Positions 7,351 through 14,880 are shown, counted from the stretch's first letter. The stretch: DNA of 15,148 bases from Candidatus Rifleibacteriota bacterium (GCA_028691595.1 JAQUZA010000027.1:1-15148), one strand, 5' to 3'. Made by a program: numbers and translations. The notes: generated from the sequence alone by a model not told the origin.

Positions 7351-10304
7351 GCACATCCCCCTTCCGGCGAAAACTTAATGAGAATCATGGTTATGTCATC
7401 GTCGGCTACGGCAGCCCAGGCTTTGTAAGCGGCAAAGATGTTGTGATAAAAGGTTTCGGGGTCAGGGTCATAGACCGTCTGCAGCATAGCGGCAAATCTG
7501 TCGAAGCCCATTTCAAGACCATCGGCGTTGTGAGATTCGATAATGCCGTCTGTGTAGAGCAGAACCATGTCGCCGGCTTCAAGTCTGCCTGAGACATCTT
7601 CATATTTCGGATTTTTGGTGATTCCGAGTGGTGTTCCCACCAGCTTTAACAATTCTACCCCGGCTCCGTTACTTTTTATTACCGCCGGAAAACAGTGCCC
7701 GGCGTTTGCAACCAGATATTCACCAGTGGTTGAATCAATTGAAAAATACTGGCAGGTCATCATTCGCTTGATTTTGCTGCTTTTTACCCGGTGAATTACT
7801 TTGTGCAGCGAAGCCAGCATCTGGGCCGGCCTGAACTTCTCTGTGTCACTGAGAAGCACCGATGCCTTTGCCATCGCCATCAGCAATGCGGCCGGAACTC
7901 CGTGCCCGGCAACGTCTCCCATCAGAACCCCTACCCGATGGTCGTCGAGGGGAAAAAAATCGTAATAGTCGCCACCCAGCCTGGTCATCGATACGCTGCG
8001 GCCAAAGATCTGCAGGCCATTCTGCATGATGCCTTCCTGTGGGAAAAGGTTTTCCTGAACGATTCTCGCTACTTCCAGGTCTTCAAGGCTTTCGATGGCG
8101 CGATTAAAAACCACACTCAACCGCCCGAATTCATCAGCAGATTTAATTGGCAGCCGGTAGCGGAAATCCTGGCGGCCAATGGCGAGAACTCCATTTTCAA
8201 GCTCTTTCACGGGCTCCATGAATTGCGCCGAGAGCATCCAGCCCACGCCGGCTGTCAAGCCAAGGCTGAGAAAGGCAAAAATAATCAGGCGAAATCTGAT
8301 GTCATTTATCTTTTCATTGATTGTCTTCAGTGGAAAAAGGCCAACCATGGCAACCCGGTCAAGGTCTCTGCCCACAGTGCCGTAAGCGGCATAGGGGGTG
8401 CCGTCGATGGTTATTTCATCGACGTGAAGGGTGCGAAGATTAAAAGTCTGCCTGAACAGGCTGGCCATGTCTGGCGAAACTGCTTCTTTATCAGGGTAGG
8501 TCATGCCGTTCTCGTCAATAATTGCCTGAAAACGGATTCTGGCCGAATTCTGGTTCAGGGAATCAAGATTTTTCTTGACGAAGGTTTCCTGGAGCGTGAA
8601 AAACTCCCATGAAATGCCGACCAGCAGGTTGAATTTGCGCTTTTCAAAGTCACCGATGAGATGCCAGAAATATTGTTTTCCCTCTGAGCCCATCTGCTCG
8701 GGGTAAATAATGCGCAGACGCTGCAACATTTTATGAAAAATGATCGTTTTGCCGGCAAGAAACTTTTCGACCTTGATTTTGCCTGTCCCACCCGAGGCTC
8801 CTATGTCTTCTTTGAAGAGCCGTTGCGGTGTGTAGTCACTGAAGTTCATGAAATCAAGCATGGTTTTGCCCACGCTGCCGAAAAAGTTATTGGATTTTCG
8901 CCCGGGAACCTTTGTGTAATGCAACTTACCCGTCCGGTCAGCGATGACGAAGTCGTGGGGGCGATGTTTCTCAGATTCTTTAAAAAGAGCATCGAGAGCA
9001 CTTTTGGGTGGTATTTTGTCGCCCCAGGTGCTGTTGATCTGGTCGACGACCTTGTTGAGAGAACTGGCCGTTTCGAGCTTGATGGTTTCGAATCTCGAAT
9101 CGAAGTCGGTTAAAAGGCCGGCAACCTGCTCATAAGCCTGGTCGAGCAGAATCTGACGGTTCTGTTGCAGGTATTCGTAGCCGATAAAGCCGAGAATCAT
9201 CAGCGGCAGGCCGTTAGCATACAAGAACAGCAGCCCCAGCTTCCATCTGATTGAAATCAGGCGATTACCGCGGAAAACCAGAAAGAAAACCAGCAACGAA
9301 GCTGCAAGCAAAATTGCTGCGGTTGCCAGAAGAATTTTGCTGTGCAGGCCCTCGGCATCGAGAAGTGCCTGCTTCTTTTTTATAAAGGCAAAGCCCCGCA
9401 CAAAAGGGTTGAGCAGGCGCACCAGTAACAGATAATTGTCTGTTTCCAGCTGTTGCTGAGAAAAATTTTCGAACTTGGCCAGGCCAAGAAGCAGTTCAGG
9501 TCGTTCTTCATCTGGTGCCGCAGTATAAATCTCGCTGTCGCGCAACAAGTCTGTGATACCGAAGACCGTGTTGCCAGAATTGCGGTTCATTGCATCGACA
9601 AGCTTTTTCAGGTATTCGCTTGATTCAATTGCTTTGCTGCTGATAGTTGCCATCATCGAAAAACGATCGCCGATTCTGTACCAGAAATGTGACCGGTCGG
9701 GGTCGCCTGAGGCCAGAATACACTCACCCAGACTGGCACGCAGCAATGGCAAGTTGAGTTTTTCCGGAATCAGGAACGCGCCAAGGTAAGAGCGCAGCAG
9801 GTTCAAGCGCCGTTCAACCGATTCAAGGTTCTGGGGCTCACCGGGGTAAGAATTGAGAATCTCTTTGTTTACATCTACGAGAACCTCGTAGATGGTTTTA
9901 ACAATGTAGCGATAACCCTTTTCATCGGTCAGTTCATCGATACTTTTGCCTTTTTTGTCCCAGACGATGAATCTGAAGGCATCTTTATTGCGGGCTTTAA
10001 GGTGGGGTAGAGCCGCCTTTAGATAGGTAACCGGGTCTTTCTGGCGGTTGGCGACTTCAAAAATGCGCGTCAATAGAGCCTGATAATAATGTCGACTGTT
10101 TCCATACTGCAGCAGGCGCTCAAGTTGCTTGCCAAGGTCACGATAAACAGCCTGCCGGTGAACCTCTGCTCTTGTTGAGAGCATGTTCTCGAGGCCAACA
10201 TCAACAAGAAAAACGGGAAAGAGAAAGAAGCAGAATGCTACGCCAAACCAGAAAGCCAATGGCCAACGCTGGCTTATTGGCAGTTTTTGCTCGCTGCTGC
10301 TCAT
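7347..10304 (-). CDS. HAMP-SpoIIE/PPM phosphatase D (class I), first gene of the D-C-B-A operon, 985 aa
   Basis: Promoter-proximal gene of the four-gene run. TM1 is at about 14-36, sensor 1 at 37-321 with FIVWD (112-116) and WYRIG (208-212), TM2 at 322-345, TM3 at 353-376 (ANGLPL inside), sensor 2 at 377-670 ending in a VGLFPL strand typical of dCACHE-type C-terminal lobes, TM4 at 671-694, HAMP at 695-745, and phosphatase at 750-985. All metal and active-site motifs are canonical: GGDYYD (777-782), GDVAGHG (796-802), NAGHC (867-871), YTDG (917-920), DDDIT (968-972). The start has AAGGA 4 nt upstream (10309-10313) and a promoter match about 40 nt upstream. By family knowledge it dephosphorylates a phospho-Ser/Thr partner in response to an external signal; the ligand cannot be told from sequence. 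Confidence 0.96.
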   Translation of the reverse strand: MSSSEQKLPISQRWPLAFWFGVAFCFFLFPVFLVDVGLENMLSTRAEVHRQAVYRDLGKQLERLLQYGNSRHYYQALLTRIFEVANRQKDPVTYLKAALPHLKARNKDAFRFIVWDKKGKSIDELTDEKGYRYIVKTIYEVLVDVNKEILNSYPGEPQNLESVERRLNLLRSYLGAFLIPEKLNLPLLRASLGECILASGDPDRSHFWYRIGDRFSMMATISSKAIESSEYLKKLVDAMNRNSGNTVFGITDLLRDSEIYTAAPDEERPELLLGLAKFENFSQQQLETDNYLLLVRLLNPFVRGFAFIKKKQALLDAEGLHSKILLATAAILLAASLLVFFLVFRGNRLISIRWKLGLLFLYANGLPLMILGFIGYEYLQQNRQILLDQAYEQVAGLLTDFDSRFETIKLETASSLNKVVDQINSTWGDKIPPKSALDALFKESEKHRPHDFVIADRTGKLHYTKVPGRKSNNFFGSVGKTMLDFMNFSDYTPQRLFKEDIGASGGTGKIKVEKFLAGKTIIFHKMLQRLRIIYPEQMGSEGKQYFWHLIGDFEKRKFNLLVGISWEFFTLQETFVKKNLDSLNQNSARIRFQAIIDENGMTYPDKEAVSPDMASLFRQTFNLRTLHVDEITIDGTPYAAYGTVGRDLDRVAMVGLFPLKTINEKINDIRFRLIIFAFLSLGLTAGVGWMLSAQFMEPVKELENGVLAIGRQDFRYRLPIKSADEFGRLSVVFNRAIESLEDLEVARIVQENLFPQEGIMQNGLQIFGRSVSMTRLGGDYYDFFPLDDHRVGVLMGDVAGHGVPAALLMAMAKASVLLSDTEKFRPAQMLASLHKVIHRVKSSKIKRMMTCQYFSIDSTTGEYLVANAGHCFPAVIKSNGAGVELLKLVGTPLGITKNPKYEDVSGRLEAGDMVLLYTDGIIESHNADGLEMGFDRFAAMLQTVYDPDPETFYHNIFAAYKAWAAVADDDITMILIKFSPEGGCA
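7357..7363 (-). promoter_or_regulatory. Ribosome binding site deciding the start of gene C
   Basis: The minus strand reads AAGGGGG here. It abuts the ATG at 7356 (zero spacing, unusable), lies 6 nt before the ATG at 7350 (ideal) and 15 nt before the ATG at 7341. This supports 7350 as the real start, which overlaps the TGA of gene D as ATGA. Confidence 0.75.
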
Positions 10305-10345
10305 AGGTTCCTTGATTTATGATTTAGTCAATCCCAGACGCTCAC

Positions 10346-10374
10346 AGCATACCGCAAAAGCTGACGAATGGCAA
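10346..10374 (-). promoter_or_regulatory. Putative sigma70-type promoter for the D-C-B-A operon
   Basis: On the minus strand, TTGCCA (10374-10369; 5 of 6 to TTGACA) and TATGCT (10351-10346; 4 of 6 to TATAAT) are separated by exactly 17 nt. Transcription would begin near 10339, giving a leader of about 35 nt before the ATG at 10304. No other promoter is evident between the four overlapping genes downstream, so it would serve them all. Confidence 0.55.
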
Positions 10375-10391
10375 AATTCGCCGCGAAATTT
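10373..10391. promoter_or_regulatory. Palindromic site next to the -35 box (candidate operator)
   Basis: The 8-nt arms AAAATTCG and CGAAATTT are separated by CCG, with one mismatch between arms. The site touches the -35 hexamer of the minus-strand promoter, a common position for a repressor or activator dimer. No binding protein is encoded in the window; the operator role is inference. Confidence 0.35.
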
Positions 10392-10393
10392 AC

Positions 10394-10430
10394 CTGACTG
10401 TGACAGAAAAATACTGACTGCGACAAAAAT
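10394..10430. repeat. Two-copy direct repeat with 20-bp period in the divergent intergenic region
   Basis: Copy 1 (10394-10412, CTGACTGTGACAGAAAAAT) and copy 2 (10414-10430, CTGACTGCGACAAAAAT) start 20 bp apart, about two helical turns, so both face the same side of the DNA. They lie about 20 bp upstream of the predicted -35 box of the minus-strand operon and about 140 bp upstream of the plus-strand gene. A much weaker third resemblance (10 of 17) begins at 10361. The arrangement suits tandem binding by a response regulator or other activator. Confidence 0.5.
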
Positions 10431-10556
10431 GTCCGGTTGTTTAGGGGCAGATTCGCTGTTGATGCTGAAAAACTTTGTGGTACGCCATTTGCTTAACATT
10501 ACACCTGCCATCTTTTTTTATTTTATTCATTATTTTTTATTATTTTTCATTCTGGC

Positions 10557-10564
10557 GGAGGTGA
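10557..10564 (+). promoter_or_regulatory. Strong ribosome binding site for the plus-strand membrane protein
   Basis: GGAGGTGA ends 3 nt before the ATG at 10568 (6 nt from the GGAGG core), a near-perfect Shine-Dalgarno. It follows an extremely T-rich stretch (10511-10551), which in the mRNA would be an unstructured U-rich leader that could help ribosome loading. I found no well-spaced -10/-35 pair for this gene. Confidence 0.8.
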
Positions 10565-10567
10565 ACC

Positions 10568-11842
10568 ATGAACGGTATTACCAATCAAATTGGCATCTGG
10601 CTCAAGAAGAACAATCCATTGTATCTGTTAAGCGTTGTTCTTATGCTTGCAGGGCTATATCTCGCCGGTTCAGAGCTCGAAACCGGCAACGTTTCAGGTC
10701 TGGCAGTCAGCAGCTTTTTTCTTATCCAGAACCTCTATGAAATCATCATGGTCGCCATGGCTCTTTACCTGCTTAAAAACAAAATTCAGCCCGAGCATGG
10801 CAAATTGCTGCTTTTTTTTGTGTTGCTGTTTCTGGGTGACCTGACGTTTTATCAGGTGCGAATTTCGGGGCTGAGTGCAGGGGCTGGCTGGATAGCTACC
10901 AGCGTTTATATGCTGATGGCAATCGTTAAAATTGCTGCGGTGGTAAAAATTCTTGGTCTGACCATACATCGATCGCGGCTTGTCTATGCAGCTACTGCTT
11001 TTACCCTTATCTGGGTTGCACCCAAGATTGCTTATATGATCGTTGATTCTGTGGGCAATGCCAGTCTGGGCTTCTTCGATGGAACCTATGTGTTCTATTC
11101 GCTGTGGTTGATCGCCGGTCTCATTCATCTGCCTCTGATAATAGAAAACTGGCGTGACAACAACCTCAGTCAGCCCTGTGACAATGAATATTTCGGCAAC
11201 GAAACAACTTTCTGGCGCTGGTTGATAATCTTTCCGTTTGTGGTTCTGCCGCTGCAGATGGCGATGAACGTCATGAGCGATGCATTCAGTTTTATCTCGC
11301 CGACGCTGCCGTTGTTTGCCGTTATTGCCCCCTGGATTCTCGCTGCCGCTTTTTTTGCGCAGAGTCTCTGGCGGCACCTTATTGCCGCGAAATCTGCCCT
11401 GAATATCTGCGATGCTGTTATCATGATCGGGTTTTTCGTTGTCGTTAAAGCTTCATCACCAGCTGCCGTTACCCCGGTTATAATTAACCACCTGCTTCTG
11501 GTTGCCGGCCTGCTCGCTACCTGGCTCTCACGTGGCAATGCCGTCAATGCCGCAGCTTTGGCTACACTTGGCTTCTGGCATACCGGCAGCATGGCTTTTC
11601 AGGGTGCAAAATCAGCGGTCAGCTATGGCACAGGCCTGTCAAGAATCGCCTGGGCTGGAATTCTCATGTCAGTATCTTTTGTGTTGCTCGTCACCGGTTT
11701 TCTTTTCAGTATCAGCCGCAAAGAGTCTGATGACGCGCAGCCTGCAACCGGCAGCGGCGAAGACCTGAAGTCTGCAGAACCAAACCCCGAAGAACCGAAG
11801 TCTGAAGAAACACCCCCCCAAGAACCAAAGTCTGATGAGTAG
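10568..11842 (+). CDS. Polytopic membrane protein of unknown function (about 12 TM) with acidic repeat tail, 424 aa
   Basis: I do not recognise the family. Hydrophobic segments lie at about residues 17-34, 43-69, 78-97, 105-129, 138-158, 171-192, 216-238, 243-266, 279-295, 301-320, 325-345 and 358-382, with no sizeable soluble domain. The KK at 13-14 and the charged tail suggest both ends are cytoplasmic. Residues 384-424 form a Pro/Glu/Lys/Ser-rich tail with a 10-residue period (EPKSEE-type). The start follows a near-perfect Shine-Dalgarno. It is the only plus-strand gene: divergent from phosphatase D and convergent with the amber-split phosphatase, so it sits between two phosphatase units and may share a control region with D. 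It ends in TAG followed directly by TAA. Transporter, signalling partner or envelope role cannot be distinguished. Confidence 0.9.
   Translation: MNGITNQIGIWLKKNNPLYLLSVVLMLAGLYLAGSELETGNVSGLAVSSFFLIQNLYEIIMVAMALYLLKNKIQPEHGKLLLFFVLLFLGDLTFYQVRISGLSAGAGWIATSVYMLMAIVKIAAVVKILGLTIHRSRLVYAATAFTLIWVAPKIAYMIVDSVGNASLGFFDGTYVFYSLWLIAGLIHLPLIIENWRDNNLSQPCDNEYFGNETTFWRWLIIFPFVVLPLQMAMNVMSDAFSFISPTLPLFAVIAPWILAAAFFAQSLWRHLIAAKSALNICDAVIMIGFFVVVKASSPAAVTPVIINHLLLVAGLLATWLSRGNAVNAAALATLGFWHTGSMAFQGAKSAVSYGTGLSRIAWAGILMSVSFVLLVTGFLFSISRKESDDAQPATGSGEDLKSAEPNPEEPKSEETPPQEPKSDE
11762..11839 (+). repeat. 30-nt period coding repeat in the tail of the membrane protein
   Basis: The tail reads as DLKSAEPNPE, EPKSEETPPQ, EPKSDE, i.e. 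two full 10-residue units and a partial third, each carrying an [L/P]KS[A/E/D]E core. The DNA repeats as GAACC[G/A]AAGTCTGA with 30-nt spacing. A run of seven C (11813-11819) lies inside. Copy number could vary between strains. Confidence 0.7.
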
Positions 11843-11883
11843 TAACCAGTGCTTTGTCAAACTTGAATCTGAAGTAATTCCGT

Positions 11884-11918
11884 CCCGCGTTTACACCACA
11901 GAGGGGTGCAAGCGCGGG
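11884..11918. terminator. Hairpin in the convergent gap, probable terminator
   Basis: CCCGCG (11884-11889) pairs with CGCGGG (11913-11918). The stem continues through a G-U pair, two A-T pairs and, after one mismatch, CACC with GGTG (11894-11897/11905-11908), closing a 7-nt loop. It stands between the stops of the plus-strand membrane protein (11842) and the minus-strand phosphatase (11923). On the plus strand a weak GTGTTT follows; on the minus strand there is no T run, so Rho-independent termination is not certain in either direction. Confidence 0.5.
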
Positions 11919-11922
11919 GTGT

Positions 11923-13425
11923 TTATACCGGTTCTTGCTCAGGCGGGTGTGGCTCTCCTGAGACTGCAATCAGAAAGGTCATATCGTCTCTTACGGCGGC
12001 TTTGCCGGTGAATTGACGGTGTGCCGCAAGCAGATTTGCGAAATATGCTTCCGGGTCAGGGTTCCATGCTGCGATAGCCAGTTGTTTGAGACGCTCAAGG
12101 CCTATGGCTTCTTCGGCTTCGTTGCGGGCCTCGATGACACCATCGCTGTAGAAGATAATCGCCTCGTCGGTCTTTAATTCGAGCTCAGCCATGCCAAATC
12201 TGGGCTTTTTCAAGGCCCCCAGCATGGGGCCCGGCAGCGCGACCTCTCTGACGCTTCGATCATGAGGGTTAACAATAAGTGGCGGCCAGCCGCCGGCATT
12301 GGTGTAGACTCCGGTTCCGTCTGTGGCGTTCAGATTGAGATATTGCATGATCATGGTCTTCTGGGTGCCGCGGGCCGTGTCTCTGATCAGATTGTGAAGA
12401 TTCCTTGCCACTTCATCGGGCTTTTCAAGCAGCTCGGAAAATTGCATTATTGCCGCTTTGGCCATGGCCATGATAAGTGCTGCCCCCGCTCCCCGCCCTG
12501 TTACATCGCCGATCAGAAGGCTGAAGCGGCCCTCTGAGGTGTTGAAGTAATCAAAATAGTCACCGCCAAGCTCGCCTATCGAGACGATTTTACCGAAGAT
12601 TCTGAAACGGCCGCATTCAGGCAAGCGTCTGGGCAGCAGATGTTCCTGAATTGCCCCGGCAACTTCCAGTTCTTCAAGGTCAACCATTGTGGTGTTGAAA
12701 ATACCCGCCATTTCGCCAAACTCATCTCGCCCAAGCTCAGGCAGACGCATCTTGAAGTCACGTGATCTGATGGCTTCAGCTCCGGCATGCAGCTTCTGTA
12801 ACGGATAGAGAAAACTGTGCGTCAAAAACTGACCGAGAATGATGGTTATTAACAGCGAAATCAGCCCCGCAAAGACCAGACCGGCTTTTTCTTTGTTGAT
12901 CATTGATTTGACGCTGTTTACCGGGTAGAGGGCAAAAATTTTATAATTTAAAAGATATCTGCCGACAAAGCCCATCACCAGATAAGTGCCGCTCGCTGTG
13001 GTGACGAACTGACGAGGTGGGCATGGTTTGGAGGTGAAGTTTGCAACCTGTTGCGTCATATTTCGTTTTTCCGGGAAACTTTCTGGCAGAAAAACCCCGG
13101 CCGGTTCATAAATCAGGCCAATCTGCATGTCGACCATATTGCGATTGGCACTTAGAAACTGGCGTTTGAGGTATAACTGCTCGAGTACATGAGGGGTCCA
13201 GTTGATGATGAGCATGTAATCAAAATGACGGTCATCATTGATCGAAATCAGGTTGATGCAGGCCGGACTTTTATTGGTTCCCATGCCCCATACATCAATT
13301 TTACCGTCGTTGGCGATAAAATCGTGCTGCACTTCAAGCAGGGTTTTTTGCATTGCCGATTCGGCAATAAGCTCGACTTCGGTTGAGCTTCTCGGGTCTG
13401 GTGGCTTGCCATTGAGACTCGCCAT
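11923..13425 (-). CDS. 3' part of phosphatase G/F: end of sensor 2, TM4, HAMP and phosphatase domain, 500 aa from first ATG
   Basis: This is the part of the amber-split gene that follows the first in-frame ATG after the TAG. Alone it would carry the second half of sensor 2, one TM helix (about 181-203 of this fragment), HAMP and the complete phosphatase domain. Independent translation is doubtful: the ATG at 13425 has only a weak AGG-like element about 12 nt upstream, and the frame is open and paralogue-like for 89 codons before it, right up to the TAG. It is listed because gene callers will report it as a separate protein; I regard it as part of the gene spanning 11923-14880. Confidence 0.6.
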   Translation of the reverse strand: MASLNGKPPDPRSSTEVELIAESAMQKTLLEVQHDFIANDGKIDVWGMGTNKSPACINLISINDDRHFDYMLIINWTPHVLEQLYLKRQFLSANRNMVDMQIGLIYEPAGVFLPESFPEKRNMTQQVANFTSKPCPPRQFVTTASGTYLVMGFVGRYLLNYKIFALYPVNSVKSMINKEKAGLVFAGLISLLITIILGQFLTHSFLYPLQKLHAGAEAIRSRDFKMRLPELGRDEFGEMAGIFNTTMVDLEELEVAGAIQEHLLPRRLPECGRFRIFGKIVSIGELGGDYFDYFNTSEGRFSLLIGDVTGRGAGAALIMAMAKAAIMQFSELLEKPDEVARNLHNLIRDTARGTQKTMIMQYLNLNATDGTGVYTNAGGWPPLIVNPHDRSVREVALPGPMLGALKKPRFGMAELELKTDEAIIFYSDGVIEARNEAEEAIGLERLKQLAIAAWNPDPEAYFANLLAAHRQFTGKAAVRDDMTFLIAVSGEPHPPEQEPV

Positions 13426-13692
13426 AATGAATCTGCCTATTGAATTGAGAACTCTGCGCTCTTCGCTTCGCTTCAGATCAGGGCTGTCAATGATCTCAGG
13501 AAACAGCTCAAGACGGCGATCGCCAAAATATATTGAATCGCCGGTTCCGAAGGTTTCGGCTTCGCTGGCTATGAGATAGAGGCGCAGGCTGTGTCGGTGC
13601 TCAATATCGACATAAATTCTGTCGGTTGCCTGGCGAAAGTTGTCGAATGTCAGGCCGTTTTGCCTGATGCTGCTTTTGAATTCACTTATCGC

Positions 13693-14880
13693 CTATTGAA
13701 TCTTGACAATCTGCAAGGCGTGCTCAGATTCGAATCTCTCATCGAGGGTCTGAAGATAGCGGGTGCCCAGAGAGTGAATGTCATCATACAGTGCCAGCTC
13801 TTTCTGGTGAATAAAATCGTAGCCGGCAAAAAACAGCATTGCCAGTGGCAGACCGTTGGCGTAGGCAAAAAGAAGTGTCAGCTTGCGCGAGATGGACATT
13901 TTGACCTGCTCGCCTCTATACAGAGCTTTGCTGCTGATAATGATCCAGGGCATCAACAGCATAAAGACCAGAAAGGCCGCCAGATAAGAAATTGCTCTAC
14001 CCGGCACCAGACCGGCATCTTTGCGCACAAAGGCAAAAAGAGTCAGATCGTCTTCTACCACCCTCGGAAAATAGAAGGCAGAATCGGTCTCAAGCCTTTC
14101 GCCAGGCGTGGTTTTGTGGTTGATAAGCTCGATGAGCTTTTCGGCCTGGTCTGGAAGCGGGAAGTCCTGGGTGAGCTGTTGCTTCTTGACGAAGCCGAGG
14201 TGAAAATACCTGTCGCGTTTCTGCCGGTATTGCAGATAATATTCAAGGCCGCGTGTGCCAGATACTTTTTCTTCAGAAATCAGAACGATTGCTGAAAATT
14301 CTCGCCGGTGGCCAATCCAGGCGAGTGGTCGCTTTCTGCTGCTGTCGCACCACAATAGCCGGGTATTGTTGTCTGAAACGCAGTTGTCAATGGCAGTAAG
14401 CACCACCTGCGGGCCAAACAGTTTTCTGATGTTTTCGAGTTCTGCTTCATCTGTTTTAACGTTCTTGTCGGAAAGGGTAAATGCTTTGTTTATGCTTTTC
14501 CAGGCCAGCGGCCAGTCTATAGACAGACTCTCAGGTTTTATCGTGCCGGCCATGAATGTTTCCGAGGCGTTCCAGATCATGTAATCAAAACAGCCATCCA
14601 GGCGGCGATGCAGCCCGGCAAAATTCTCAACCGCTGTCTTTTGAAACGACTCTTTATAGGTCTCTCTGAACAGAGCGGCTAAAAAACGCTCGTTGTCGGT
14701 ATAAAGCTCAAAATTCTGCATTTCGTTCTCGAGGTTCTGCTCGATCATTTTGTAGAGGCTGTCACTTTTCAGTTTCTCGATATGACTGAACCCGGCAAAA
14801 AATAGCCCCACCGGCAGAATTACGAAGAGAACGATTTGCAGCAGCCAGATTAGAATACGGCGAAGAAACGGCTTATGCAT
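13693..14880 (-). CDS. 5' part of phosphatase G/F: sensor 1 and three TM helices, 395 aa before the amber codon
   Basis: If TAG terminates, this is the actual product: TM1, the class II extracytoplasmic region, TM2, TM3 and about 40 residues of sensor 2 ending in VKIQ, with no HAMP and no phosphatase domain. Such a product would be a sensor fragment, possibly able to dimerise with a paralogue but catalytically empty. The frame also opens at 14898, but the ATG at 14880 has GAGGAGG exactly 6 nt upstream and gives the same 8-nt overlap with the preceding gene as the B/A junction, so I chose it. Confidence 0.7.
   Translation of the reverse strand: MHKPFLRRILIWLLQIVLFVILPVGLFFAGFSHIEKLKSDSLYKMIEQNLENEMQNFELYTDNERFLAALFRETYKESFQKTAVENFAGLHRRLDGCFDYMIWNASETFMAGTIKPESLSIDWPLAWKSINKAFTLSDKNVKTDEAELENIRKLFGPQVVLTAIDNCVSDNNTRLLWCDSSRKRPLAWIGHRREFSAIVLISEEKVSGTRGLEYYLQYRQKRDRYFHLGFVKKQQLTQDFPLPDQAEKLIELINHKTTPGERLETDSAFYFPRVVEDDLTLFAFVRKDAGLVPGRAISYLAAFLVFMLLMPWIIISSKALYRGEQVKMSISRKLTLLFAYANGLPLAMLFFAGYDFIHQKELALYDDIHSLGTRYLQTLDERFESEHALQIVKIQ

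Larger units (their letters stand above)
11923..14880 (-). pseudogene. Phosphatase G/F (class II), full-length frame interrupted by one in-frame TAG
   Basis: From the ATG at 14880 to the TAA at 11923-11925 there are 985 sense codons if the single TAG at 13693-13695 (codon 396) is counted. Length and domain order match C and D: TM1 8-31, sensor 1 with WxDSxxx[KR]PL at 177-186, TM2 295-318, TM3 334-355 (ANGLPL), sensor 2, TM4 666-688, HAMP 689-740, then the phosphatase. Metal motifs are GGDYFD (772-777), GDVTGRG (791-797, GHG changed to GRG), NAGGW (861-865, NAGH lost), YSDG (911-914) and RDDMT (964-968). I translated across the stop and found no frameshift: both halves are in one frame. It is a recent nonsense mutation, a readthrough gene or a base error; the catalytic half shows no other damage. 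The start overlaps the upstream gene by 8 nt. Confidence 0.8.

Noticed and set aside
7791..8612. Plus-strand open frame of 273 codons
   Set aside because: It lies wholly antisense to the catalytic and HAMP region of phosphatase D, has no ribosome site, and its composition mirrors the opposite strand. It is a shadow.
10459..10524. Promoter for the plus-strand membrane protein (TTGATG at 10459, TTAACA at 10493)
   Set aside because: No -10-like hexamer occurs at 16-18 nt from either; the nearest (TATTTT at 10519) is 20 nt away, and the region is so T-rich that chance matches are expected.
10511..10551. T-rich tract as a Rho-independent terminator
   Set aside because: No convincing GC-rich stem precedes it on the plus strand; it reads better as an AT-rich leader or upstream element.
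10183..10740. Plus-strand open frame of 185 codons across the divergent intergenic region
   Set aside because: It begins inside phosphatase D, runs through the promoter and T-rich leader (giving a meaningless FFYFIHYFLLFF stretch) and ends out of frame inside the real membrane protein gene, which has its own strong ribosome site.
10694..11377. Minus-strand open frame of 227 codons inside the membrane protein gene
   Set aside because: Its translation is polar and low in sense-like pattern, with no ribosome site, while the plus-strand frame gives clean TM helices.
13426..13692. Possible frameshift or small unrelated gene between the two halves of phosphatase G/F
   Set aside because: Direct translation shows 89 in-frame codons linking the TAG to the ATG at 13425; both halves share one frame, so only a stop codon separates them.
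13591..14295. Plus-strand open frame of 234 codons over the amber-split phosphatase
   Set aside because: Antisense shadow; the minus frame aligns with four paralogues over its full length.
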